From: an uncultured Bacteroidales bacterium
GTDB lineage: Bacteria > Bacteroidota > Bacteroidia > Bacteroidales > Muribaculaceae
NCBI GenBank assembly: GCA_947175585.1
Contig: CAMWNL010000104.1
Coordinates: 1-6,539, forward strand
Direction: 5' to 3'
DNA: 6,539 bases
Positions 1 through 5,968 of this stretch are shown in pieces. The notes beneath the pieces were generated by a model. The model had not been told where the DNA came from. It saw nothing but the letters and a program-made list of their open reading frames with translations, and did no database searches. Every line of letters starts with the position of its first letter. Positions within the stretch are counted from its first letter, which is position 1. The translations under genes and the position numbers were made by a program.

Positions 1-97
1 CATCAATACCCTGAGCCTTAAGCTCATTGCTTTTCTGCGACATTGCAAGCGTCTGTGACGCTGCCAGATTGTTGACACGCTTTGAAATAAAATCCAT
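1..97 (-). CDS. PLP-dependent class I/II aminotransferase (aspartate aminotransferase type), N-terminal fragment
   Basis: The reverse strand starts with ATG at 97-95 and stays open to the left edge, giving 32 complete codons beginning MDFISKRVNNLAAS and ending NELKAQGID. The pattern of a short amphipathic start, then S-x-T-L-A-M-S-x-K-S-x-E-L-K-A-Q-G-I-D, is the conserved N-terminus of the aspartate/aromatic aminotransferase family (fold type I, pyridoxal phosphate, cytosolic), where it precedes the INLSxGEPDF strand. That strand and the catalytic lysine lie outside the window, so substrate specificity cannot be read. The start is supported by a -7 promoter element about 36 bases upstream and by the match to the family's usual N-terminal length. 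The gene is transcribed away from the five-gene operon. It is partial because of the window edge, with no sign of a break. Confidence 0.75.
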   Translation of the reverse strand, partial: MDFISKRVNNLAASQTLAMSQKSNELKAQGID

Positions 98-124
98 ATT
101 TTAAATGACTTGGTTTTATCGTTT

Positions 125-140
125 TAACTTGACAAAGTTA
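125..140. repeat. Inverted repeat over the aminotransferase -7 element (possible operator)
   Basis: TAACTT at 125-130 and AAGTTA at 135-140 are perfect 6-base inverted arms around a GACA spacer. One arm coincides with the -7 element of the minus-strand promoter, so a protein bound here would block RNA polymerase. The dyad is A/T-rich and short, so it could be chance. An operator role is inference. Confidence 0.3.
133..140 (-). promoter_or_regulatory. Bacteroidetes-type -7 promoter element for the aminotransferase gene
   Basis: Read on the minus strand, 140-133 is TAACTTTG, a full match to the Bacteroidetes sigma-ABfr -7 consensus TAnnTTTG. The expected -33 TTTG about 19-20 bases further upstream (around 160-164) is not well matched, so the upstream half is weak. 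Transcription would begin near position 127, leaving a leader of about 30 bases that is A/T-rich and lacks a Shine-Dalgarno sequence, as is normal in this phylum. Position and orientation fit the gene at 1-97. Confidence 0.55.
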
Positions 141-165
141 CAAAGAAAATTCGAAATATCTTACT

Positions 166-178
166 TTGGGATACCCAA
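166..178. repeat. Short dyad TTGGG-ATA-CCCAA upstream of the aminotransferase promoter
   Basis: TTGGG at 166-170 and CCCAA at 174-178 are perfect 5-base inverted arms separated by ATA. The dyad lies just upstream of the expected -33 region of the minus-strand promoter, where an activator or repressor could bind. There is no second copy near the plus-strand promoter. A regulatory role is inference. Confidence 0.25.
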
Positions 179-230
179 CCTCTCAAAAATCGCAGATTTA
201 GCGTCCACAAACGCCAATGGCTAATAGGAA

Positions 231-243
231 GCGGCCGCGCCGC
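231..243. repeat. GC-only mini-hairpin in the divergent intergenic region
   Basis: GCGGC (231-235), CGC (236-238) and GCCGC (239-243) form a 5-base all-GC stem with a 3-base loop, inside a 16-base run of pure G/C (231-246) that also holds the 8-base palindrome GCGGCCGC. It stands out sharply from its A/T-rich surroundings. It is followed on the plus strand by CGGTTTT, which gives it a faint terminator look, but it lies between the two divergent promoters, so neither mapped transcript would cross it. Its role is unknown; it may be a barrier to readthrough, a protein site or chance. Confidence 0.3.
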
Positions 244-286
244 CGGTTTTGCAATATTGTTTTATCCTTTTTTAACGGTAACATGC

Positions 287-316
287 TTGCCATTATCTTA
301 TTTAACACTATCTTTG
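287..316 (+). promoter_or_regulatory. Bacteroidetes sigma-ABfr promoter driving the five-gene operon
   Basis: TTG at 287-289 (-33) is followed by exactly 19 bases and then TATCTTTG at 309-316 (-7, consensus TAnnTTTG). Both elements and the spacing fit the Bacteroides housekeeping promoter. The start site should fall near 322, giving a leader of about 60 bases before the ATG at 382. The leader is A/C-rich with no Shine-Dalgarno and no obvious riboswitch-like structure. It is the only good promoter seen upstream of the block, and none is evident at the four gene junctions inside it. Confidence 0.7.
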
Positions 317-381
317 CGTCTGTATAGAATCTACAACTAAAATTTCCATCGCGAAACTACACAACTCAAAATTTACTGAAT

Positions 382-1902
382 ATGAAGTCAATCCCTAATC
401 CTTGCCGTCAACTGACGATAATATGTCTCTTGATGGTTACTTTGTTTTCATCTTGTAGCAAAGACTCATCCTTCGGTGGAGGTGCTGAACGACGTGCCGA
501 ACTTGTTTCAATCCTTCCTGATGATGCCACGATTACAGTTTCTTTTTCACCGGCCGCTATTTTAAAATCAGCAGGCATGGAAGTGAGCGGCAACAGCGTG
601 AAACCATCCAAAGCCATAGAGCGCTTGGCTGACTCTAACGGCCTTTACGGGGAGGTCATAAAATTTATTACCGAAGCAAAGGGCATTGATTATAGTGCGG
701 CCGTTGTGGCCGGTGGCACCGAAAACGGTTACATACTTTTTGCTCTTTCTGACGCTCACAAGTTCTGTGATTGGGCGAAAAGCAAGGATATGACAGTCAC
801 CAACAGCGACTCGTATATTATATGTTATAAGAATCCACAATCTCCGGCCATAGTTATTGACGGCTTGACCGCGTGGTTTATCGGTGCGGCTGCAGATGCC
901 GATAAAGCTCTCTCGATAGTTGAGAGCAGTAAGTCTGCCGCCGAGGATAAAAAGATTGCACAATGGAAGATCGACCGTCTTGTAGAAGATGACATCAATG
1001 TGCTCGTTAATGTAGAGGCCTACTCCAAAGAAATGTATTCTGCGTTTAGTTCGTTAGGACTTCCTATCCCGTCGCAAAGCTTATACTCAACCAATTGCAA
1101 ATACACATCCAGTGATATCAACTTCGATGGCCCGACAGTGCGCATGGTCGGTGAAGCGTTTGACAATGATGGTAACCTGACAACAATTTTTAATAAAGAC
1201 GAGGTTTCTACAATCCCGTCATCAGTTCTTGCACTTGTCAAAAACTCACAGATTGCAGTAGCTTGTACTTTACCCGACGCTTTGAAATCACAGCTTGTCT
1301 CTTATATTATGGATATTGTGGCCATTCAGAATCCCGGCTTTGAATATGCAGACATGCTTAAACAGTCTTTTGACGCTATGACTTCCTTCACCTGGGGCAT
1401 TTCAACTCGCGATGACATGTCTATTGCCAATTTCAAGCCGACCGACATAATGGCGACTTTAGCTATTGGTTATGACAGACCGGCGGCCGAAAAAGCCGTA
1501 ACCATGATAATGCCCGAGGTTAAAAAGATTGGAGCCGACAAAGAATTTTCCGAGATCTGGAATGCTTTGAGCGGACAGACCACCTACACCTTCTCACCGG
1601 AAGAATCAATGCCAGATTTCAAACTGTATTTGACGGGCAAAGACAATACAGCATTTATAACTACCGATAGTGCGATAAGTGATTTAAAACTGTCTGCCGA
1701 TCCAAAACTGGAAGGACTGATCGCTTATAGCGTAATCAACCTCAAGAAGTCTCATCCCGGTCTTGCATTGACTAACTGTCCGTTCGGGATTGACTCTCGT
1801 TTCACCTCTACAAACGAGAAATCAGAAGGCTATATCACCCTTACTGATACTGACGGTCCCATACTCGAAACTCTTATCACATTTATCAGTCGTTTCCTAT
1901 GA
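382..1902 (+). CDS. Large envelope lipoprotein, DUF4836-like
   Basis: A 506-residue lipoprotein precursor. The signal peptide has K2 and R9, a hydrophobic core around residues 11-22 and a lipobox LFSSC, with the lipidated Cys at 25. The residues after it (CSKDSS) carry a single acidic residue, so the Bacteroidetes surface-export signal is weak and the protein may stay on the periplasmic side. The start of the mature domain, with PDDAT at 46-50 and then a hydrophobic strand and a helix (about 51-66), resembles the opening of DUF4836 lipoproteins of Bacteroidales, which begin with an IPxDAxxVxxxN/S strand. Its length also fits that family, whose function is not known to me. There are no membrane segments after the signal and no enzymatic motif I recognise. 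As first gene of the operon it probably works with the ABC transporter, perhaps as a periplasmic partner or cargo. The start gives a textbook signal peptide, and the leader has no Shine-Dalgarno. The family call is from memory of its pattern and is moderate; the lipoprotein call is strong. Confidence 0.75.
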   Translation: MKSIPNPCRQLTIICLLMVTLFSSCSKDSSFGGGAERRAELVSILPDDATITVSFSPAAILKSAGMEVSGNSVKPSKAIERLADSNGLYGEVIKFITEAKGIDYSAAVVAGGTENGYILFALSDAHKFCDWAKSKDMTVTNSDSYIICYKNPQSPAIVIDGLTAWFIGAAADADKALSIVESSKSAAEDKKIAQWKIDRLVEDDINVLVNVEAYSKEMYSAFSSLGLPIPSQSLYSTNCKYTSSDINFDGPTVRMVGEAFDNDGNLTTIFNKDEVSTIPSSVLALVKNSQIAVACTLPDALKSQLVSYIMDIVAIQNPGFEYADMLKQSFDAMTSFTWGISTRDDMSIANFKPTDIMATLAIGYDRPAAEKAVTMIMPEVKKIGADKEFSEIWNALSGQTTYTFSPEESMPDFKLYLTGKDNTAFITTDSAISDLKLSADPKLEGLIAYSVINLKKSHPGLALTNCPFGIDSRFTSTNEKSEGYITLTDTDGPILETLITFISRFL

Positions 1903-2573
1903 TAAAAAGTGTCACCGACAGGCTGACAAATATCAGACTTGATAATGTAATACCTGATGTCTTTAGCAATGAAGACATCGGGTATTCTCAAATATGGCTT
2001 AGCGACTTTTGTTTCGAAAGAGGCCGCCACTATATGATAGAAGCTGCCTCAGGTTCCGGCAAGTCATCTCTCTGCAGCTTCATATATCATAACCGCAGCG
2101 ACTATCGCGGTAATATATTCTATAATGATATTAACGCCCGGTCTCTTGACGCGTCGGCCATTAGCGATCTGCGTTGCCGCCATCTGGCGCTCTTGCCTCA
2201 GGAATTGCGTCTGTTCGGCGAACTCACCGCTTTAGACAACGTTAAGCTGAAGAATCGTCTCACCGGCTATCTGAGCGACGAAAAAATCAAAGATATGTTT
2301 GATTTGCTCGGTATTGCCGACCGTATTAACCATCCGGCATCAATGCTGTCAATCGGCCAGATGCAACGTGTGGCTATAATAAGGGCGCTATGTCAGCCTT
2401 TTGACTTCATTATTCTTGACGAACCTGTCAGCCATCTTGACGAAACCAACAACAGGATTGTCGGCAAACTCATCTATGACGCTGCTATGGCTCAATCCGC
2501 CTCAATCATAATAACCTCTGTAGGCAACCGTCTGGCTTTGCCAACCGATGATGTAATCAATGTCAGACTATGA
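1899..2573 (+). CDS. ABC transporter ATP-binding protein (LolD/FtsE/MacB-like) with degenerate motifs
   Basis: A 224-residue single-domain ABC ATPase, the usual length for LolD/FtsE-type subunits, with no membrane segments, so cytosolic and attached to the permease encoded next. Motifs in order: Walker A AASGSGKSS at 49-57 (K55 and S56 present, but the first Gly of GxxGxGKS is Ala); Q-loop Gln101 in LLPQELRLFGELTALDN; signature LSIGQ at 150-154 followed by MQRVAIIRAL (Ile for the first Gly); Walker B FIILDE at 170-175 with catalytic Glu175; D-loop SHLD at 178-181. At the H-loop, where the switch histidine follows a VTH-type strand, this protein reads SIIITSVGN with Ser207 in place of His. Catalytic Glu and Walker lysine argue that it still binds and perhaps hydrolyses ATP, possibly slowly. 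The start overlaps the stop of the upstream gene by ATGA. A fully degenerate regulatory ATPase is the alternative. Confidence 0.9.
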   Translation: MIKSVTDRLTNIRLDNVIPDVFSNEDIGYSQIWLSDFCFERGRHYMIEAASGSGKSSLCSFIYHNRSDYRGNIFYNDINARSLDASAISDLRCRHLALLPQELRLFGELTALDNVKLKNRLTGYLSDEKIKDMFDLLGIADRINHPASMLSIGQMQRVAIIRALCQPFDFIILDEPVSHLDETNNRIVGKLIYDAAMAQSASIIITSVGNRLALPTDDVINVRL

Positions 2574-3751
2574 TCACTAAATTACTCCGGAAAAATGTGA
2601 GCCGTTGGCAACTCGCCGCATACTCGGCGGCCTGCTTAGTCGGACTTTCCATATTACTTGTTTCGATAAGTTTTTACTCCGACGTGAGATCAATCCGTAA
2701 TTCAGATAACGGAAATGCAGATTTCATAGTCCTGTCAAAACCTGTCAATATGATTGCGGCTCTTGGATACGGCAGCCCGGATGCTATGAGTTTTACATCT
2801 GACGAGATTGACGATTTACGCCGACAACCGTGGGTAAAACGTGTCGGAGAGTTCACCTCAGCAGGTTTTAACATCTCTGCATCTGTCGAATTTGCCGGTC
2901 GCGGACTTTCTACCGCTTTGTTTTTCGAATCGTTGCCCGATGACTTTGTAGACATCGACAGCGCTTCCTGGCAGTTTGACCCGGCCATAGGAGAAATACC
3001 CATACTCGTGCCGCGCGATTACCTTGCGCTTTATAATTTCGGTTTTGCTGCTTCTCGCGGCATGCCTCAGCTAAGTGAAGACATAATCAAACAGGTGCCC
3101 CTGAAAATTGCTCTTGGCGGCAATGGTCATTATGAGATTATGCCGGCCCGCATCGCAGGCTTGTCTTCGAGACTCAACACTATCGCCGTCCCTGAAAACT
3201 TCATGCGATGGGCTTCGGAGCGCTTCGGTGACAACAATCCTTCCCGACAGCCGGCAAGGCTCATCGTCGAGCTCGCCAATCCGGGAGACCCGGCGATAAA
3301 GACGTGGCTTGATGAAAACGACATCGAATCATCTGCCGACTCCTCTACCTCAGGACAGACCGCATATATAGCTGCGTTATGTGCGGCTGTAGTCGGTATT
3401 ATCGGTGCCGTAATTGCAGCTCTCGCCGTAATGATACTGCTGCTGAGTATCTTCCTGTTGATTCAGAAAAACAGTGATAAAATCAGAGACCTGACGTTAC
3501 TTGGCTACAGTCGCTCTCAAGTCGGAAAATTTTACCGAAACCTGATACTGATAATCAACTGCATTGTCACCATAGGTGCAATCATAATAACTCTGGTACT
3601 CTCACCCCTGTGGAAAGCGCCGTTAGAATCATTCGGAACACCGGAAAGCAACATTGCTTCTATTTTAATCTGGGCTACTATGATAATGGGTGCCGTAAGT
3701 CTCGTAGCAATATTAGCTTGTAATAAAATGATAAGAAAAGCCTCCCGATGA
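2570..3751 (+). CDS. FtsX/LolC/MacB-family ABC transporter permease
   Basis: A 393-residue inner-membrane protein with the type VII (mechanotransmission) layout. A basic N-terminus (K4, R7, K8, R12) precedes TM1 at about 14-36. A soluble periplasmic domain of about 225 residues follows (about 40-264), then TM2 at about 268-298, a cytosolic loop, TM3 at about 324-347 and TM4 at about 362-385, with a basic tail. The loop between TM2 and TM3, with KIRDLTLLGYSRSQVGKFY at 304-322, matches the FtsX-domain coupling region (REIGxLKAxGxSRxQI in relatives) that contacts the ATPase. Only one permease gene is present, so a homodimer with two copies of the 224-residue ATPase is expected. LolCDE (lipoprotein release) and MacB (efflux) families share this fold, and the sequence does not decide between them. 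The two flanking lipoprotein genes favour a lipoprotein- or envelope-lipid-linked role, which is inference. It overlaps both neighbours by ATGA. Confidence 0.88.
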   Translation: MITKLLRKNVSRWQLAAYSAACLVGLSILLVSISFYSDVRSIRNSDNGNADFIVLSKPVNMIAALGYGSPDAMSFTSDEIDDLRRQPWVKRVGEFTSAGFNISASVEFAGRGLSTALFFESLPDDFVDIDSASWQFDPAIGEIPILVPRDYLALYNFGFAASRGMPQLSEDIIKQVPLKIALGGNGHYEIMPARIAGLSSRLNTIAVPENFMRWASERFGDNNPSRQPARLIVELANPGDPAIKTWLDENDIESSADSSTSGQTAYIAALCAAVVGIIGAVIAALAVMILLLSIFLLIQKNSDKIRDLTLLGYSRSQVGKFYRNLILIINCIVTIGAIIITLVLSPLWKAPLESFGTPESNIASILIWATMIMGAVSLVAILACNKMIRKASR

Positions 3752-4692
3752 AGAAAATATATATTATCCCTGTTGTGCTATGCTCGCTGGCAGCGTGCAA
3801 CGATGAGGTTTTCATCGAACCGCTCTCTGTTGAGCCGGCAAGCCACACTCTGGAGTGGACCGGTGGCAGCGGAGAGTTCACTGCCAACCAAGACATTGAC
3901 TATGTCTACTCAATAATCTACCGTTGGGTCAACGGGCGCGGACTGCCTGTTGATGGCAGAACTATGCAATATACTCTTAGTGGTGGAGACGACCGTATAA
4001 GGATCAACAACGAACTATGTGACATAACTTTATCAAAAGACACCCATGGTCACCTCACAATTGAATCCGGCTACAATCTCTTCCCTGACACAATCTACAT
4101 GAATATCGACATCAGCAGTCTCTATGAAACTACATCTCGTGCGTTCCGCATTATGCCGTCGCCCGGATTCGGTCATGGAGATTTAATCTATGATTTTCAT
4201 CAATGCTGGTACGAGGAAAATGCAGATACCATCAACTTACTTCACATGGGTTTCTTCGGTGAACAACCGTTTGACTATACAGTCCGCGAAAAAGGATACG
4301 TCCTCGCCCACTCCTCAGCCCGATTCAGCCCTTATGAAAAGTTGCTTAGTGATAACATTTTCGGAAGAGACACCTTTTATGTAGACGAAGCCATAGTCAA
4401 TGGTCCATATTGGGGACTTTCCGGTAAAAAGATTCCTTACATTTCAAGTTATCAACAGGTTTCGGGTGATTCGCTTGTTTTTGACGAAGATCTGGTCATC
4501 AGTCTTCAACCTGAGACTGAATATCATATCAAGGCTATAATTAAAAGCGAACAACATGGCTTTAACTACACTATTAAGGCCGTCAGTCCTATCAAAGAAT
4601 TGACAGATAAAATTATCGAAGGTATTTTCTGGATAGTCACTCCTACAAGCTATGAAATACTAATCGAAACCAACGAAATCCAACCGCAATGA
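3748..4692 (+). CDS. Lipoprotein with BACON/Ig-like N-terminal segment, function unknown
   Basis: A 314-residue lipoprotein precursor. MKK, then a hydrophobic core and the lipobox LAAC, gives the lipidated Cys17. The next residues are N18, D19 and E20, and acidic residues right after the Cys match the Bacteroidetes surface-export signal, so the protein may be displayed outside. Residues about 25-57 (LSVEPASHTLEWTGGSG, then a strand) have the proline/serine turn plus TGGSGEFT pattern that opens BACON or related Ig-like beta-sandwich domains of Bacteroidetes surface proteins. The rest is rich in Tyr, Trp, Asp and alternating hydrophobics, consistent with beta-sheet, with no catalytic motif or membrane segment that I recognise. 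I do not know a named family for the full length. It sits between the permease and the outer-membrane barrel with ATGA overlaps on both sides, so it may be an accessory lipoprotein of the barrel or a substrate-binding partner of the transporter. Both roles are inference. Confidence 0.7.
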   Translation: MKKIYIIPVVLCSLAACNDEVFIEPLSVEPASHTLEWTGGSGEFTANQDIDYVYSIIYRWVNGRGLPVDGRTMQYTLSGGDDRIRINNELCDITLSKDTHGHLTIESGYNLFPDTIYMNIDISSLYETTSRAFRIMPSPGFGHGDLIYDFHQCWYEENADTINLLHMGFFGEQPFDYTVREKGYVLAHSSARFSPYEKLLSDNIFGRDTFYVDEAIVNGPYWGLSGKKIPYISSYQQVSGDSLVFDEDLVISLQPETEYHIKAIIKSEQHGFNYTIKAVSPIKELTDKIIEGIFWIVTPTSYEILIETNEIQPQ

Positions 4693-5864
4693 GACGATTA
4701 ATCACTATATTTATCATCCTTTCTTCGTGGATTTCAGCGCTATGCTACAATCCCGACAGCGCAGCTGTTAACCGTGCGGTGGTCGACTGGGGCATTGAGG
4801 CAGGAGTCAACAGTTCTTACATCATTCCGACCAATAGCTTCCTGAAAACTGTTAGCGGCAATGATGCAGTAATCGCGCCCGATTTAAGAGCGAGTTTCGC
4901 GTTCGGCCCTCGCTCCAGATACGGACGCCTTTACCCTGGTGTTCGGCAAGGTCTTGGCATAGGACTCAATAATATTATACCCCACTCTACTCTCGGAACT
5001 CCGGCTCTGGTATATCTCTTTCAAAACATCAAAATCGTCGGTAACAGACGGCTTTGGCTTGAGGGTGAATGGAATTTCGGCATCTCGGCAGGATGGTCGA
5101 AGTTTAATCCGGAGGCTGACATTGTTAATAACGCTATCGGTTCCCGTGTCAACGCAATGCTTGGTATAGGAGTGTCGGGCTTATACTCTCTTACTGACAA
5201 CTGGCGCTTAAAAGCTACACTAAACGGCATCCATTATTCCAACGGCAACACTCATCTCCCTAACGCCGGAGTCAATTCAATAGGACTGATGCTCGGAGTT
5301 CAATATATCTTTGACCCGGTAAGTCCTGTTAAAGAGTTGCCAATGATTGAGAAATTCAAACGTGGATTTTCTTATGATGTGACAGCCTATGGTGCGACAC
5401 GCCGCCGCATAGCCGATAACGGCTTGGACGATTACACCGTGCTTAAGGGATCTTTTGGTGTAGCCGGTATTAATATCGCCGCAATGTATGATCTCAACAG
5501 ATATTTCCGATTTGGACTTTCTGCTGACATGCAGTACGACGAAAGCGCTAATCTCGCCGGCCATCGTGTCGAGAATTCATACGGTGACGAAGTCAAGTTC
5601 TATCGTCAGCCATTCGCCGACTGCTTTGCCGGAGGTCTGTCTGTACGTGCCGAACTGACTCTACCTGTTTTCAGCATCAACGCCGGCATTGGGCGCAATA
5701 TAATCGCCAACGGTCCTGACACTCGTATTTTTTATCAGACTCTCGCCCTCAAAGCTTATATATGGCGAGGATCATATCTTCAGGTCGGATACCAGCTGAG
5801 CAACTTCCACCTACCCAACAATCTGATGCTCGGAGTCGGATACACCTTCGGTCGTAAACAGTAA
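4689..5864 (+). CDS. PagL-like (lipid A 3-O-deacylase / acyloxyacyl hydrolase family) outer-membrane beta-barrel, double length
   Basis: A 391-residue protein with a signal peptide (R2, R3, hydrophobic to about residue 18, cleaved near 17-20 by signal peptidase I; the SALC there does not fit a lipobox). Alternating hydrophobic strands with Gly and Tyr/Phe, ending in LGVGYTFGRKQ, indicate an outer-membrane barrel. HYSNGNTHLPNAGVN at 182-196 lines up without gaps with the PagL active-site strand: H182 and S184 occupy the positions of the catalytic His and Ser, followed by PN. The position of the PagL Glu is Asn196, so the known triad is incomplete. PagL proteins are around 150-170 residues when mature, so this is about twice as long. 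The C-terminal half (about 226-391) ends with SNFHLPNNLMLGVGYTF, which resembles the first half's SNGNTHLPN and LMLGVQYIF segments but has Gln369 where His would be. This suggests a diverged internal duplication. The family removes ester-linked acyl chains from lipid A in the outer membrane; activity here is uncertain. It is the last gene of the operon and no terminator is visible after it. Confidence 0.75.
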   Translation: MRRLITIFIILSSWISALCYNPDSAAVNRAVVDWGIEAGVNSSYIIPTNSFLKTVSGNDAVIAPDLRASFAFGPRSRYGRLYPGVRQGLGIGLNNIIPHSTLGTPALVYLFQNIKIVGNRRLWLEGEWNFGISAGWSKFNPEADIVNNAIGSRVNAMLGIGVSGLYSLTDNWRLKATLNGIHYSNGNTHLPNAGVNSIGLMLGVQYIFDPVSPVKELPMIEKFKRGFSYDVTAYGATRRRIADNGLDDYTVLKGSFGVAGINIAAMYDLNRYFRFGLSADMQYDESANLAGHRVENSYGDEVKFYRQPFADCFAGGLSVRAELTLPVFSINAGIGRNIIANGPDTRIFYQTLALKAYIWRGSYLQVGYQLSNFHLPNNLMLGVGYTFGRKQ

Positions 5865-5906
5865 AGATTAAATATAACGAATTGGGATGTTTCGGAAAAA
5901 TTGATG

Positions 5907-5914
5907 TATATTTG
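5907..5914 (+). promoter_or_regulatory. Bacteroidetes-type -7 promoter element for the rubrerythrin gene
   Basis: TATATTTG at 5907-5914 matches TAnnTTTG exactly, within the 104-base gap 5865-5968. The closest -33 candidate is TTG at 5882-5884, with a 22-base spacer that is longer than the usual 19. Transcription would start near 5920, giving a leader of about 48 bases, A/C-rich with no Shine-Dalgarno, before the ATG at 5969. No hairpin-plus-T-run is seen between the operon's stop and this promoter, so some readthrough from the operon is possible. Confidence 0.6.
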
Positions 5915-5968
5915 CAGTACCAATAAACAAACATTCGTATCACATTATCAACACTAACAATTCAAGTT

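Larger units (their letters stand above)
382..5864 (+). other. Five-gene envelope operon with ATGA overlaps at every junction
   Basis: The five genes at 382, 1899, 2570, 3748 and 4689 are each joined to the next by the identical 4-base overlap ATGA (1899-1902, 2570-2573, 3748-3751, 4689-4692), in which the TGA stop of one gene shares bases with the ATG of the next. This arrangement implies one transcript and translational coupling, and usually means the products act together in fixed proportion. The order is lipoprotein, ABC ATPase, FtsX-type permease, lipoprotein, outer-membrane beta-barrel, which covers every layer of the envelope from cytosol to outer membrane. One promoter (287-316) serves the set. 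A shared role in lipoprotein or lipid A/LPS handling is inference. Confidence 0.8.

Noticed and set aside
217..327. A 36-codon frame (MANRKRPRRRF, then a hydrophobic stretch) in the divergent intergenic region
   Set aside because: The basic-then-hydrophobic shape is tempting for a small membrane protein, but the frame runs through both the -33 and -7 elements of the operon promoter and has no promoter of its own that I can see.
568..963. A 131-codon minus-strand frame inside the first lipoprotein gene
   Set aside because: No signal, domain or promoter supports it, and the plus-strand frame has a complete lipoprotein signal and continuous coding over 506 codons.
5865..5906. Search for a terminator between the five-gene operon and the rubrerythrin promoter
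   Set aside because: No inverted repeat followed by a T-run is visible in this A/T-rich stretch. Termination may be factor-dependent or absent.
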